42,441 nucleotides of DNA from Shewanella sp. OPT22 (GTDB lineage Bacteria > Pseudomonadota > Gammaproteobacteria > Enterobacterales > Shewanellaceae), in contig NZ_PGVH01000043.1 of the NCBI RefSeq assembly GCF_004168585.1, positions 194,938 to 237,378 of the forward strand. The letters run 5' to 3'. A program made the translations under genes and the position numbers. Position 1 is the first letter of the stretch. The number at the start of each line of letters is the position of its first letter. Under the pieces are notes generated by a model. The model saw only the letters and a program-made list of their open reading frames with translations, was not told where the DNA came from and ran no database searches. This document shows, one piece after another, positions 8,423-18,211 of this stretch.

Positions 8423-8841
8423 GTATCATTGCAAAGCTCACACAGACATGGGAAGAAGACATTGATGCATTGAGAGATTCGATTATCGATAACGTTTGTG
8501 CTTTGGTTTCAAGTCGTGCTCCCCTCTGGGATGAAGATTTTCAAGATATGAATTTGAATAACACGATTGCTAACTACGGTGTTCGTTACGTTGCTCGCTC
8601 ACAAAGCAAAACTAATATACATGTGATCTTATCTGATATTCGAGCACTCATACAAAGCTTTGAGCCAAGGCTTTCACAAGTTTCAATTGAACTCAGTGAT
8701 GAAGGTAAAAGACTTAACACGCTTCAATTCAATATTTCGGCGGTAATGCATTCACCTTATGGCGCTGAAAGCATGGTGTTTGATTCTGTGTTGGATTTGA
8801 GCTCTAACAAACTGGACGTAAGGAAGTCGAATTTTGTCTGA
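8419..8841 (+). CDS. tssE: Type VI secretion baseplate protein TssE (gp25-like)
   Basis: TssE is the phage gp25-like baseplate wedge component that nucleates sheath polymerisation. The protein has 140 residues. After a helical N-terminus it shows the pattern ANYGVRYVARSQSKTNIH, then ILSDIRALIQSFEPRLSQVS, the conserved gp25 core around the FEPRL motif, and a final beta-rich segment. The sequence is more diverged than many TssE proteins, but position and the FEPRL motif support the call. It is coupled by overlap to both neighbours: an ATGA junction with the second tssC and an 8-base overlap with tssF. Confidence 0.88.
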   Translation: MSIIAKLTQTWEEDIDALRDSIIDNVCALVSSRAPLWDEDFQDMNLNNTIANYGVRYVARSQSKTNIHVILSDIRALIQSFEPRLSQVSIELSDEGKRLNTLQFNISAVMHSPYGAESMVFDSVLDLSSNKLDVRKSNFV

Positions 8842-10615
8842 TTCATTATTATCATACTTCGAACAAGAGCTTCGCTTTATTCGTAAAGAGGGGGCTTTAT
8901 TTGCATTGCAACACCCCAATTCTGCGAGTGCACTTGGCATCAGTAAAGACGGAATCGACGATCCACAAATATCAAGATTAATTGAGAGTGTTGCTTTACT
9001 CAATGGTAAATTACATAAGAGGCTGGACGAAACGTTTCCTGAGTTTACAGAGAGCTTAGTAAGACTGTTGTTCCCGCACTTCTTAAGACCGATCCCATCC
9101 TACAGTTTATTGAATTTTGATATCAATGATGCTGCGAATGCTAAGCATCATGTACCTGCGGGCACTGAATTTGATGTAAGTGGAAGCACCAACGAGAATT
9201 TCATATTTCGTACAACAGAACCAGTAAATTTATTCCCAATTAAGATCACCAATGTTTCTACTGAATTTGCTCCTTTTACAGATGAAAAACCAGAAGGTGC
9301 GGAGCAATCTAAGGCACTAATTGAGATAGAAATAAGCAGCATTGATGACGGATTAATTGTTAGTGAATTTGATATCAGTACCCTTAAATTGCATATCAAA
9401 GGGGAAACCAACTTTGCTTTGCGTTTATATGACCTTTTCGCACTGTCTAAAGTAAAAGTGTGCATATCTGATGGTGAAAACTCATGGAGTTTAGGGAAAG
9501 ACGATATGACGCCAGTAGGATTTGAAGTTCAAGATACGGTTTTACCTTATCAAGCTTCAAGTTTTGGTGGTTTCAAACTTCTCACAGAATTTTTTATGTT
9601 TTCAGAGCGTTTTCATGCTTATCACTTCAAGCTTGATAATGTCATCAAAAATATCAAATCTAGCCGTTTTAAACTTCAGATTTATCTTGATGAAATGAGT
9701 GTTGATTTAGCCCGAAATGTTTCTGAACAAAACTTCAGTTTATTTTGTGCGCCAATCGTAAATTTACACAAGGTGACCGCTGAACCTCTAGAAGTTGATT
9801 TCCACAAAAATGAATACCCAATAATGTTGGAGTCAATGCAAGGAAATCACTTAGAGTTATTCTCTGTTGATGAAGTTACAGATATTTCTGACGATCAATT
9901 ATTGAAAGTACCACAGGTTTATCACGAAAAGTATAAAAAAGCAGGTACCCATTTACGTTGGCAATTAATTCAGAATTATCATGAGGATGGGCATTTAACA
10001 AGCGCATTAAAAGTCGCTGATCTAGACCATATTAGTGCTAGAAGTGATAAACGTACTTGGATTATTAAAGCAACAGTTACCAATTCTGCTTGCGTCAGTC
10101 ATTTGCCGCTGACAAGTAAATTAAAGTGTCGTGACTCTATCACTATTCCTGCTTATTTGAAGTTAATGAGAAGACCCTCTTTACCTATCAGGAATAGAGA
10201 TCTTCAACAAAGCGTATGGACCTTGTTGAGCCACCTACATTTTAACTATCACAGCATATTAGGGGCGGAAGATCCTAAGACAGCACTGAAAAGTGTGCTG
10301 CATCTTTATAATCTAAATCACAATCAACTCAATGCATCTTACATTGAGTCAATCATTAATATTGAACAAGAGCAAGTGGTGGCACCTATTCGAGTAGCAG
10401 GAAGAGGCTGCTTTGCCTATGGAACAAGAATCATCATTACTCTTGAGCAGTCCCAGCTGAGCAGTGGAGCAACCCTGTTTGGTTGTTTGTTAGATAAGTT
10501 TTTTGCGTTCTTTGCTGGGTTCAATAGTTTTACTCAACTTGATATCCGCATTGAAGGGCAAGATGGATTGTTTATGCATTTCCCGAGGAGATCTGGATGC
10601 AAAAACTTACTTTAA
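8834..10615 (+). CDS. tssF: Type VI secretion baseplate protein TssF
   Basis: TssF pairs with TssG in the baseplate wedge. The 593-residue sequence opens with SLLSYFEQELRFIRKEGALF, the diagnostic TssF start, followed by ISRLIESVALLNGKLHKRLD, then ESLVRLLFPHFLRPIPSYSL. The C-terminus carries RVAGRGCFAYGTRIIITLEQ, then LLDKFFAFFAGFNSFTQLDI, also typical. The start codon is TTG at 8834, chosen because an AAGGAAG ribosome site at 8820-8826 lies 7 bases upstream and the family N-terminus begins exactly here. It overlaps the end of tssE by 8 bases and tssG by 19 bases. Confidence 0.94.
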   Translation: MSDSLLSYFEQELRFIRKEGALFALQHPNSASALGISKDGIDDPQISRLIESVALLNGKLHKRLDETFPEFTESLVRLLFPHFLRPIPSYSLLNFDINDAANAKHHVPAGTEFDVSGSTNENFIFRTTEPVNLFPIKITNVSTEFAPFTDEKPEGAEQSKALIEIEISSIDDGLIVSEFDISTLKLHIKGETNFALRLYDLFALSKVKVCISDGENSWSLGKDDMTPVGFEVQDTVLPYQASSFGGFKLLTEFFMFSERFHAYHFKLDNVIKNIKSSRFKLQIYLDEMSVDLARNVSEQNFSLFCAPIVNLHKVTAEPLEVDFHKNEYPIMLESMQGNHLELFSVDEVTDISDDQLLKVPQVYHEKYKKAGTHLRWQLIQNYHEDGHLTSALKVADLDHISARSDKRTWIIKATVTNSACVSHLPLTSKLKCRDSITIPAYLKLMRRPSLPIRNRDLQQSVWTLLSHLHFNYHSILGAEDPKTALKSVLHLYNLNHNQLNASYIESIINIEQEQVVAPIRVAGRGCFAYGTRIIITLEQSQLSSGATLFGCLLDKFFAFFAGFNSFTQLDIRIEGQDGLFMHFPRRSGCKNLL

Positions 10616-11580
10616 CAAAATTAATCGAATCTGCAGATGGTTCAGAGCTGGCAAAAACATGGCAATTGCTTAGGCATCATGCTGAGTATACGAACTCACA
10701 CCTTAAAGTGCGCTTTAGTAGTGAAGTTTTACCAGCATATCATCACAGTGAAGTTACAAAAGTATATCAACATCCAAGAGCTGGTTGGATAGTTAAAACA
10801 GGGCTGTCTGCGTTAACTGGGTCAAAAGGTTCGATAGTAAGACCTCTTTATAGACAGTTACTTAATGCTCAGTTCAATCTTGGCGATTGCGCTCCTATCG
10901 ATTTCTTTGATAGCTTTAATCATCGTTTCTATTCGTTTTATTGTCGAGTTGAACAAAAGCACGATTTATTATCATTGCTCGAAGAAGAACGGTTTAAATC
11001 TCACAATGCAGAGCATGCGATAAGCTCATTATTAGTAAATTTATCGGGTGCAGAAAAAAATTCAAACATCATTCCTAAAGAGCATCTTATCCAGTATTCG
11101 AGCTTAATCGGTTTGAGAATCACTTGTATCGGTGTACTGAAAAAAATTCTGGAAGATTACTTTGAAACTTGCTTTGAAGTTGAAAATTCAGATCTTGAAT
11201 ATCAACCTTTGACGATGTGTTCTCTGACGGCAATCGGAATCAATGGGCAAAACGCTCAGTTGGGAACTAACGCATTAGTAGGTACGTCAGCACCAGTAGT
11301 AGGACAACGACTTAGAATTAAAATTTGTCCGGCAAATTATCTTGAGTATATCGAAATACGCAGTGATCCAAAATTAGTTAAAACAATTGATTATATCGTT
11401 CGCTCGTTTATGGGCGTTAACATTAAATACAAGTTATTTATGAAAGCAGATAGCCACTATTTGCCAAGAATTAAACTTTCAAAAAGTACAGAAGGCTTCA
11501 GCAAAATTGGTGAATCAGCTTGGATGGACAGTCGAGCTAGTTCACAGCAATACGTTGAATTGCCATTAAGTGCGGGCTAG
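10597..11580 (+). CDS. tssG: Type VI secretion baseplate protein TssG
   Basis: TssG partners TssF in the (TssF)2-TssG wedge. The protein has 327 residues. The N-terminus is shorter and more diverged than usual, but the internal DFFDSFNHRFYSFYCRVEQK block is the characteristic TssG signature, followed by SLIGLRITCIGVLKKILEDY and LGTNALVGTSAPVVGQRLRI near the C-terminus, matching the family LG..A.LG...G pattern. Its ATG lies inside tssF (19-base overlap) with a GAGGAG ribosome site upstream, so its translation is likely coupled to tssF. clpV follows after 9 bases. Confidence 0.92.
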   Translation: MQKLTLTKLIESADGSELAKTWQLLRHHAEYTNSHLKVRFSSEVLPAYHHSEVTKVYQHPRAGWIVKTGLSALTGSKGSIVRPLYRQLLNAQFNLGDCAPIDFFDSFNHRFYSFYCRVEQKHDLLSLLEEERFKSHNAEHAISSLLVNLSGAEKNSNIIPKEHLIQYSSLIGLRITCIGVLKKILEDYFETCFEVENSDLEYQPLTMCSLTAIGINGQNAQLGTNALVGTSAPVVGQRLRIKICPANYLEYIEIRSDPKLVKTIDYIVRSFMGVNIKYKLFMKADSHYLPRIKLSKSTEGFSKIGESAWMDSRASSQQYVELPLSAG

Positions 11581-11589
11581 GAATTTCAG

Positions 11590-14196
11590 ATGATTAATAT
11601 AGAACTACAAAATTTAATTAAAAGGCTAACGCCTCAATTGAAATTTAGTTTGGAAGAATCAGCAGGTGAGTGCCTATCTCGGCAACACTTCTCGATTGAG
11701 TTGGATCACTGGTTTTACCGATTATTTCAAAATCAGGAACTTGGATGGATTAGAGCTGTTGAGTTTTCAGAAATCGATCGTGAAGTATTAGTTGAGCGTC
11801 TGAACTCAGCAATGGCTCGTTATTCAAAAGGTAATGATACGACGCCATCATTATCGCCACAACTGGTTGATCTACTTAAAGACGCTTGGTTATTAGCGAC
11901 ATTGAACCACGAACAGGCGAGTATTAATGAGTTCCACCTGTTATTGGTATTAAAGCAAAGAACGGCTTTAGGGAGTTATGCTGGAGCGTTAAGTGATTGG
12001 GTTAATAATCTTTCAACAGAATGGTTGAAGCAGCAAGCCAAAAAAATTCAGTCTGCTGTGATTAAAGGAGCAGATTCTTCGGCTCCGATTATTGAAGATT
12101 CAGGTGAAACACCTGCACTAAATAAATACGCTAAGAACATCACAGAAGCGGCGAGAAATGGTGAATTAGATCAAATATCAGGCCGAAATATCGAAATTCG
12201 GAAATCAATCGATATTCTCTGTCGTCGTAGACAAAATAGCCCGATTTTAGTGGGAGATCCTGGTGTTGGTAAAACGGCAATTGTAGAAGGTCTTGCGCAA
12301 CAAATCGTTGATGGCAGTGTGCCACCAGCATTGAGTAATGTTGAACTTTACAGTCTTGATCTATCTTTGCTACAAGCTGGAGCAAGCATAAAAGGTGAAT
12401 TTGAAAACCGCCTTAAAGACATCATCAATGAAATCAAGCATTCAGCAATTTCGATTATTATCTTTATTGATGAAGCTCATACCCTTATTGGAGCAGGTGG
12501 AGCCGCAGGCCAAAATGATGCAGCTAATATCTTAAAACCTGCATTAGCACGAGGTGAGTTTAGATCGATTGCAGCAACAACATGGGCTGAATATAAGCAG
12601 TTCTTTGAAACTGATGCAGCTTTAACTCGTCGATTCCAAAAAGTGGCGATTGACGAACCTGATGAACAAAATGCAATTCATATGCTTTCAGGAGTCAAAA
12701 GTAGCCTCGAAAAACACCATAATGTAACAGTGTTACAGGAAGCCATCGATGCTGCAGTGTCTTTATCCATTCGTTATCTACCAGAACGTAAATTACCTGA
12801 CAAAGCAATCAGTTTATTAGATACCGCTTGTTCAAGAATTGCACTAAGTCAAAGCGCTATGCCACAGCAGATGGAATATCTTGCAGAACAAATCCGTTAT
12901 GTCGAAAATGAGATTAATACCCTTAATCATGAATCGGCAGTATTCTCTATTGATTCATCGAAATTGGCAGATGCTGAAAGTCGTTTGAACGATCTTAAAC
13001 AAGAACATCTAGAGATTTCTGATAAGTGGGAGCAAGAAAAAACGTTAGTAGCAGAAGTTATTCAGTTACAAGACGAACTTGATAAATTATACCTTGATGG
13101 TTCAGACATCAAATCTCATGAATCTCGCAGTAAACTAGCTAAAACGATGGCAGACTTACGTGAACTCCAAGGTGATCTTCCTCTTGTAGTTCCTCAAGTA
13201 AACAAGCAAATTATTGCGGATGTCATTGCATTATGGACAGGCATTCCAGCGGGCAATATGTTGAAACAAGAAGTCGAACGAATTGCACATTTAGAAGCTC
13301 ACATTGCTAAGCGTGTCATTGGTCAAGAAGCGCCAATTGCTGAAATTTCTCAAGCAATTCGTTTATCTCGTGCAGGACTTCAAGACCCACGCAAACCAAT
13401 TGGAATTTTCTTAATGTGCGGCCCAAGTGGAGTGGGTAAAACCGAAACTGCATTGGCATTAACGGATGAGTTATATGGGGGGGAGCATAATGCTATTACC
13501 ATCAATATGACTGAATTCAAGGAAGAACATAAAATATCAATGCTTCTAGGTGCGCCAGCTGGATATGTTGGTTATGGAAAGGGTGGCGTTTTAACTGAAG
13601 CGGTTCGTAAGAACCCTTATTCGGTTTTGCTGCTGGATGAAATGGAAAAAGCACATCCAGGTGTGCATGATATTTTTTATCAAATTTTCGACAAAGGATC
13701 CATTTCGGACAGTGAAGGTCGGAAGGTAGATTTTAAAAACACCATCATCATCATGACGTCGAATGCAGCTGATAGTGCTGTTGTCAGTGCGTGTAAACAT
13801 GGAAAACCTGAAGTTACTAAAGTAACTGAAGCCATTTTCCCTGAGCTGAAAAGATTCTTTAAACCTGCCTTCTTAGGTAGAACGACAATTGTGCCTTATT
13901 TCCCGTTGACCGATGACGAGCTTGCTAAAATTGCTGAACTCTCATTAAAGCGTATCGAGAAGCGTATAAAGCAACATTATGGTGCAACCTTTAGTTATGA
14001 CGATTCGTTAACAGCAAACTTAGTTGCAAGAACTAACTCCCCTGAAACAGGTGCGAGAGCGATTGAGCAAGCTATCAATAGAAGCTTAATGCCAGATGTC
14101 GCTAATGAATGTATCGATCGAATGAGCAAGGGTATGGATGTTAACCACATCAATATCAGTGTTGATGACGGGAAAGTAAACGTAGAGATAAAGTAG
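11590..14196 (+). CDS. clpV: Type VI secretion AAA+ ATPase TssH (ClpV), sheath disassembly
   Basis: ClpV unfolds contracted sheath so that TssB and TssC can be recycled. The 868-residue protein has a ClpN-like N-terminal domain (about 1-160). The first AAA+ module has Walker A GDPGVGKT at residues 222-229 and Walker [11 protein letters not shown] coiled-coil middle domain follows (about 420-520), rich in E, L, K and Q. The second AAA+ module has Walker A GPSGVGKT at 611-618, the pore-loop-like [13 protein letters not shown], and Walker [11 protein letters not shown]. Both ATPase sites look intact. AGGA lies 7 bases before the ATG. The length and the T6SS context separate it from the housekeeping ClpB. 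Confidence 0.96.
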   Translation: MINIELQNLIKRLTPQLKFSLEESAGECLSRQHFSIELDHWFYRLFQNQELGWIRAVEFSEIDREVLVERLNSAMARYSKGNDTTPSLSPQLVDLLKDAWLLATLNHEQASINEFHLLLVLKQRTALGSYAGALSDWVNNLSTEWLKQQAKKIQSAVIKGADSSAPIIEDSGETPALNKYAKNITEAARNGELDQISGRNIEIRKSIDILCRRRQNSPILVGDPGVGKTAIVEGLAQQIVDGSVPPALSNVELYSLDLSLLQAGASIKGEFENRLKDIINEIKHSAISIIIFIDEAHTLIGAGGAAGQNDAANILKPALARGEFRSIAATTWAEYKQFFETDAALTRRFQKVAIDEPDEQNAIHMLSGVKSSLEKHHNVTVLQEAIDAAVSLSIRYLPERKLPDKAISLLDTACSRIALSQSAMPQQMEYLAEQIRYVENEINTLNHESAVFSIDSSKLADAESRLNDLKQEHLEISDKWEQEKTLVAEVIQLQDELDKLYLDGSDIKSHESRSKLAKTMADLRELQGDLPLVVPQVNKQIIADVIALWTGIPAGNMLKQEVERIAHLEAHIAKRVIGQEAPIAEISQAIRLSRAGLQDPRKPIGIFLMCGPSGVGKTETALALTDELYGGEHNAITINMTEFKEEHKISMLLGAPAGYVGYGKGGVLTEAVRKNPYSVLLLDEMEKAHPGVHDIFYQIFDKGSISDSEGRKVDFKNTIIIMTSNAADSAVVSACKHGKPEVTKVTEAIFPELKRFFKPAFLGRTTIVPYFPLTDDELAKIAELSLKRIEKRIKQHYGATFSYDDSLTANLVARTNSPETGARAIEQAINRSLMPDVANECIDRMSKGMDVNHINISVDDGKVNVEIK

Positions 14197-14254
14197 ATTG
14201 ATTTTATCGGCTATAACAAATTTAAATTATGACAAAGCAAGAGATTAAGTATAA

Positions 14255-15271
14255 ATGTCACTATCAATAAGAATCATATGCTCTCCTGATGGAGAAAGTA
14301 TTTCTGAATGGACGAAGCTATTTCCTGCCAATGGCGGTGAAATAGGTCGAGCCTATGGTTCCACAATGCAGTTAAGTGACTCATCGAGGACCATTTCTAG
14401 TACGCACGCCATCATTAGAAAGTCTTCTCGTGGGTACCAAATTTTGGATAACAGTACCAATGGATTGTTTATCAATGGAGCTGATAAGCCTTTAGGAAAA
14501 AATAGTCAGACTGCGCTGAATGACGGTGATGTTTTAAGTATAGGGAAATACCGGTTACTCGTTTCTTGCTTCTTGCCAGCTACCGCTAAGGCTGCCCCTT
14601 TATCAGAAACAGAAGCAGGTTCTTCGATAGGTAATGATCCATTCTCAACCCCCAATAATATAGATGTTGAGCCACCTGTAATGGATATCGAAGAGCCTAC
14701 ATTTGAATTTGAACGAACGGGGAGTGAAGTTCTTGAAGATGATCCGTTTTTAATCGATACCGAAAAGAGTGCGGCGAAACAGAAATCGTTTTCTACAAGT
14801 TTTGCAGAAGTAGATGAAGATCCTTTGAAAGAAACAACATTAGATTTCAATCTAAATACGATCAATCAAGACAGGATTGATCCAGTATTCAACGACCCTC
14901 AACCTAATGTTGAGCCTACTGTTGGGGAACAATTATTCGAACCGTCTAAAGAAGACAAACAACCTCCTCAGGATGACGTCAAGTATTCAGTTGCACAATA
15001 TAAATCAAAAGAAGAAAGGTTTAATCAATACACTGAGCAAGCAATTGATTATGCCATCACAAAAATTTTAGCCGAAATGTCACCAGAGAGTATGGAAGGC
15101 ATGTTTACTGACCTTGTCCCTAAGACGTTTTGGTCTAAAAAGCCAGATTTTTGGTCAATGTATAAACGCTATTTTGAAAGACAAATGAACAATAAAGACT
15201 GGCAAATAAAGTTTCATGCTTACTTTCAAGAAGGTATTCGTTTGCAAAGAAATATTGGAGAGCATAGCTAA
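14255..15271 (+). CDS. tagH: T6SS FHA-domain protein TagH (Fha)
   Basis: This is a 338-residue FHA protein, which in T6SS binds phosphothreonine and links a Hanks-type kinase to assembly. The N-terminal FHA domain shows the expected binding residues: GR at 31-32, SSTHA at 48-52, and LDNSTNGLFING at 64-75. A long acidic, Asp/Glu/Pro-rich low-complexity linker covers about residues 105-240. The C-terminal domain (about 245-338, with EQAIDYAITKILAEMSPESM) is the conserved T6SS FHA C-terminal module. In this operon the probable kinase partner is the small kinase-like gene at 21685-22287. The stop codon directly abuts the tssJ start. The gap after clpV is 58 bases. Confidence 0.92.
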   Translation: MSLSIRIICSPDGESISEWTKLFPANGGEIGRAYGSTMQLSDSSRTISSTHAIIRKSSRGYQILDNSTNGLFINGADKPLGKNSQTALNDGDVLSIGKYRLLVSCFLPATAKAAPLSETEAGSSIGNDPFSTPNNIDVEPPVMDIEEPTFEFERTGSEVLEDDPFLIDTEKSAAKQKSFSTSFAEVDEDPLKETTLDFNLNTINQDRIDPVFNDPQPNVEPTVGEQLFEPSKEDKQPPQDDVKYSVAQYKSKEERFNQYTEQAIDYAITKILAEMSPESMEGMFTDLVPKTFWSKKPDFWSMYKRYFERQMNNKDWQIKFHAYFQEGIRLQRNIGEHS

Positions 15272-15751
15272 ATGAAGAAGGTCCTAATTTGTTTTATTGC
15301 GCTGTTTACTCTCAATGGTTGCAGCACCATAAGTAGTTTATGGTCAGGAGAGCCTGTAGCACCACGATTAATAGTGAAGATTACAGCGAACAAAAATATT
15401 AATCCCAATCTCAAAGGTGAGGCATCACCCGTGGCTTTGACCATATACCAATTGGCCGATAGCGAAGCGTTCAAGCAGGCAAGTTTTATCCAAATATTTT
15501 CTAATGAACAAAATGTGCTCAAAGCAGGCATGTTATCTACTCGTCATTTGCAAAGTATTCTGCCTGGAGAGACTCGGAAGCAAACTTTTGTATTGAATCC
15601 CGAAACTAAATTCATCGGCGTATTAGCCAATTTCGCCGATTATAGAAAAGCAAAAAACAAAGTAATAATTCAGCCGCTAACAATTAGTGGCGCAGTAATT
15701 AACATTCATTTAGATGGGATAAACCTAACGGTAACCGGGGAAGAGAGCTGA
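15272..15751 (+). CDS. tssJ: Type VI secretion outer-membrane lipoprotein TssJ
   Basis: TssJ anchors the TssL-TssM membrane complex to the outer membrane. The 159-residue protein has a lipoprotein signal: MKK, a hydrophobic stretch, then the lipobox LNGC with Cys17 as the lipidated residue. Ser at +2 favours outer-membrane sorting. The mature part is a transthyretin-like beta-sandwich with the family segments SPVALTIYQLADSEAFKQAS and SILPGETRKQTFVLNPETKF. It begins immediately after the tagH stop and is followed by tssK after one base, so all three are tightly coupled. Confidence 0.94.
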   Translation: MKKVLICFIALFTLNGCSTISSLWSGEPVAPRLIVKITANKNINPNLKGEASPVALTIYQLADSEAFKQASFIQIFSNEQNVLKAGMLSTRHLQSILPGETRKQTFVLNPETKFIGVLANFADYRKAKNKVIIQPLTISGAVINIHLDGINLTVTGEES

Positions 15752-15752
15752 T

Positions 15753-17069
15753 ATGGATACTAAGAAAATCGTTTGGAGTGAGGGAATGTTTTTATGTCCT
15801 CAGCATTTCCAACAACAAGAGCGTTACTTAGAAAATTATATTCGCGAATTTGCTTTCCAAGTGGCACCGAATTGTTTTGGGTTATCTTTGCTTGAGCTTG
15901 ATATGGCATTGTTAAATATTGGCAAAATAGGCGTTCGATCTGCGAAAGGCATCTTTCCTGATGGCACTCCATTTACGATCAGACAAAGTCTAGTATTAGA
16001 AATCCCCGAGGGTACTGTAAATAAACGCGTGTACTTGGCACTACCAATTGCACGTTCTGGTGTCATTAATGTTGGTGAAGACGAGCGTGTGAGGTATTCG
16101 ATGTTAGAGCATCAGGTTTTTGATACCAGCCGTGAACAAAGCGATGCTTTGCAAATCGAAGTTGCTGAACCTAATGTCATGTTAAAACTCGAAGGCGATG
16201 AACTCCAAGATTATACGTTAATACCAATTGCATATATCGCTGATTTTAAACCAGAGGGTGGCATTTCATTAAATCAGGCCTTTGTTCCTCTGTGTCTGCA
16301 ATTTGGGGTATCTTCTTATCTCAAAGATAACGTACAAGACATCTATTCGCAGATGCTGTATCGAGCAAAGACCATTTCAACTCGTTTGCAGGCCGAAAAA
16401 GGCAGTAAAAGTTATCAGACCTTAATGCGAGACTATCTATGGTTACAAGCGTTGGGTGGTTGGTTGCCAAAGTTCAAGCAGATTTGTGATGATCAATTAA
16501 TGTTCACCCGCCATTTATACCTTGAATGTTTATCAGTGGTCGGCCAAATGTATGGGCTTGAAGGTAAAATGCCGAAAGAATTCCCTGCTTGGAATCAACA
16601 TGACTTATTTGGTATTTTTTCTTCAATATTTTCTGAACTATTAACTCTGCTTCGAGAAATTCAAATTGAAAATGTTCATACATTGAAGTGGGATCAGAGC
16701 TTATTCAAATCAAGACGCTTACTGAGAACCATTGTTCAAGACAGAAGCTTTTTCAATGAAGGACAGTTTGTTCTTGTGGTGACATCTGATATTGGGTCAT
16801 CAAAACTGAGTTCAGAATTTCAAAAAGCGGCGAAACTAGCTGGAAATAGTGCGATCGCAGATCTAGTGAGAAACGCAATCTCAGGCGTACCTTTACGTAA
16901 CCTGCCATATGCCCCTTCTGAACTTAAATCTAGAACGGATGCGGCATATTTTGAAGTAGATACCCAATCAGATCTATGGGTATCGATGATAAAGAAAGAT
17001 GAGCCAATCGCTCTGCATATTGATGAGCGCATTGAGAATGTCAATGTTGAATTCCATGTGATCAGGTAA
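15753..17069 (+). CDS. tssK: Type VI secretion baseplate-membrane connector TssK
   Basis: TssK trimers link the cytoplasmic baseplate to the TssL-TssM-TssJ membrane complex. The 438-residue sequence starts with the near-invariant IVWSEGMFLCPQHFQQQERY (about residues 6-25), has a beta-rich shell-like N-terminal half, LYLECLSVVGQMYGLEGKMP in the middle helical domain, and NLPYAPSELKSRTDAAYFEV in the C-terminal domain. Length and motifs are standard. It begins one base after tssJ and ends 5 bases before tssL. Confidence 0.96.
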   Translation: MDTKKIVWSEGMFLCPQHFQQQERYLENYIREFAFQVAPNCFGLSLLELDMALLNIGKIGVRSAKGIFPDGTPFTIRQSLVLEIPEGTVNKRVYLALPIARSGVINVGEDERVRYSMLEHQVFDTSREQSDALQIEVAEPNVMLKLEGDELQDYTLIPIAYIADFKPEGGISLNQAFVPLCLQFGVSSYLKDNVQDIYSQMLYRAKTISTRLQAEKGSKSYQTLMRDYLWLQALGGWLPKFKQICDDQLMFTRHLYLECLSVVGQMYGLEGKMPKEFPAWNQHDLFGIFSSIFSELLTLLREIQIENVHTLKWDQSLFKSRRLLRTIVQDRSFFNEGQFVLVVTSDIGSSKLSSEFQKAAKLAGNSAIADLVRNAISGVPLRNLPYAPSELKSRTDAAYFEVDTQSDLWVSMIKKDEPIALHIDERIENVNVEFHVIR

Positions 17070-17074
17070 CGTTT

Positions 17075-18208
17075 ATGAATGGCATCTTTAACGAAGAATC
17101 TACCGTTGTCGTTCGCAGAGCGGCATCGGTAAAAGTTGAACAGAAGTCGACGCCAAACGAGTTAACGGTCGATCTTGAAGGTTCTGATACCTTGATTAAT
17201 AACTTGGTTATCTACGGCAGTCCACTGCTTAATGCAGCGTCTGATTTATTAGGTATTTTGGTGACGATTCCTAGGCAATCAGAACCAGAGAATGTAGATA
17301 GGTTTAGACAGAATCTATTAGAAGGTATTGCGAACTTTAGACAAAACGGCATTCATTTAGAGTACCACCCGAGCATCATTGAAAAAAGCTGTTTTATATT
17401 ATGTGCCGCCTTTGATGAAGCGATTTTGTATACTCATTGGGGAGAAAAAGTACGTTGGGAGAATCACTCTCTATTGAGTAAATTGTTCTCTGAACGTAAT
17501 GGTGGTGAAGTATTTTTTAAAATCCTCGATAAAGCTTGTCAACAGCCCAATAAATTGGTGGATTTTATTGAACTTCAATATCTTATGTTAGTGCTAGGTT
17601 TCCAAGGGCGTTATCGAGATCACGATGAAAGTTTATTGCATGAAATAAAATCAGATGTCTACAACATCGTCAGTGATTATCGTTTTGAGAGTAATTTACC
17701 TATACCTAAAACGCCTGACTTACCAGAAAGTAAAACACCAATGCAAATGATAGGCTTGAAGAAGCTCGCAATTTTTATGGTGTTGTTTGTTGTGGTCGGC
17801 TATACGGCATCTGAATACATGTATTTTGATCGTAGCAGACAAGTTATCGATGAGGTCCATGCCATTGAGATGTCAGGAATGAAAGTGCCTAATGGTGAAA
17901 ATGCGCATTCAGATTCAAGTACTGATGTTATCTCTGACGATTCGGCTTTTTCGTTAGGAAAAGACACTGAAAATCTGATGAGAAATGTACACTGGGAAAT
18001 TTTACTCGGCATATTTTCGAATTACTCAGATGCTTCAAGGCTAGTTAATTTATTAAAAAATGCAGGCTATAAAATTCACACTCGAGAAACAGAGAACGGT
18101 ATTGAGATTATCAGTAAATCAAATCCTGATTTATCTGAAGTAAGAAAACTAAAAAACGAAATTAATATTCAATACGGTTTAAATGCTACTGTGAGAAAGG
18201 CTAAGTAA
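17075..18208 (+). CDS. tssL: Type VI secretion inner-membrane protein TssL with C-terminal SPOR-like domain
   Basis: The protein has 377 residues. About residues 50-210 form the cytoplasmic DotU/IcmH-like domain, with NNLVIYGSPLLNAASDLLGI, the conserved CAAFDEAILYTHWGEKVRWE, and LQYLMLVLGFQGRYR. A single membrane helix lies at about 229-248. After a Ser/Asp-rich periplasmic linker the last 70 residues (about 307-377) begin WEILLGIFSNYSDASRLV, continue LKNAGYKIHTRE, and end INIQYGLNATVRK. That layout fits the SPOR fold (F-x-x-x-x-x-A-x-x-L, a glycine-containing turn, and a second helix). SPOR domains bind denuded peptidoglycan. Extended TssL proteins usually carry an OmpA-like domain instead. 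The SPOR call is by eye. Confidence 0.9.
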   Translation: MNGIFNEESTVVVRRAASVKVEQKSTPNELTVDLEGSDTLINNLVIYGSPLLNAASDLLGILVTIPRQSEPENVDRFRQNLLEGIANFRQNGIHLEYHPSIIEKSCFILCAAFDEAILYTHWGEKVRWENHSLLSKLFSERNGGEVFFKILDKACQQPNKLVDFIELQYLMLVLGFQGRYRDHDESLLHEIKSDVYNIVSDYRFESNLPIPKTPDLPESKTPMQMIGLKKLAIFMVLFVVVGYTASEYMYFDRSRQVIDEVHAIEMSGMKVPNGENAHSDSSTDVISDDSAFSLGKDTENLMRNVHWEILLGIFSNYSDASRLVNLLKNAGYKIHTRETENGIEIISKSNPDLSEVRKLKNEINIQYGLNATVRKAK

Positions 18209-18211
18209 TCC

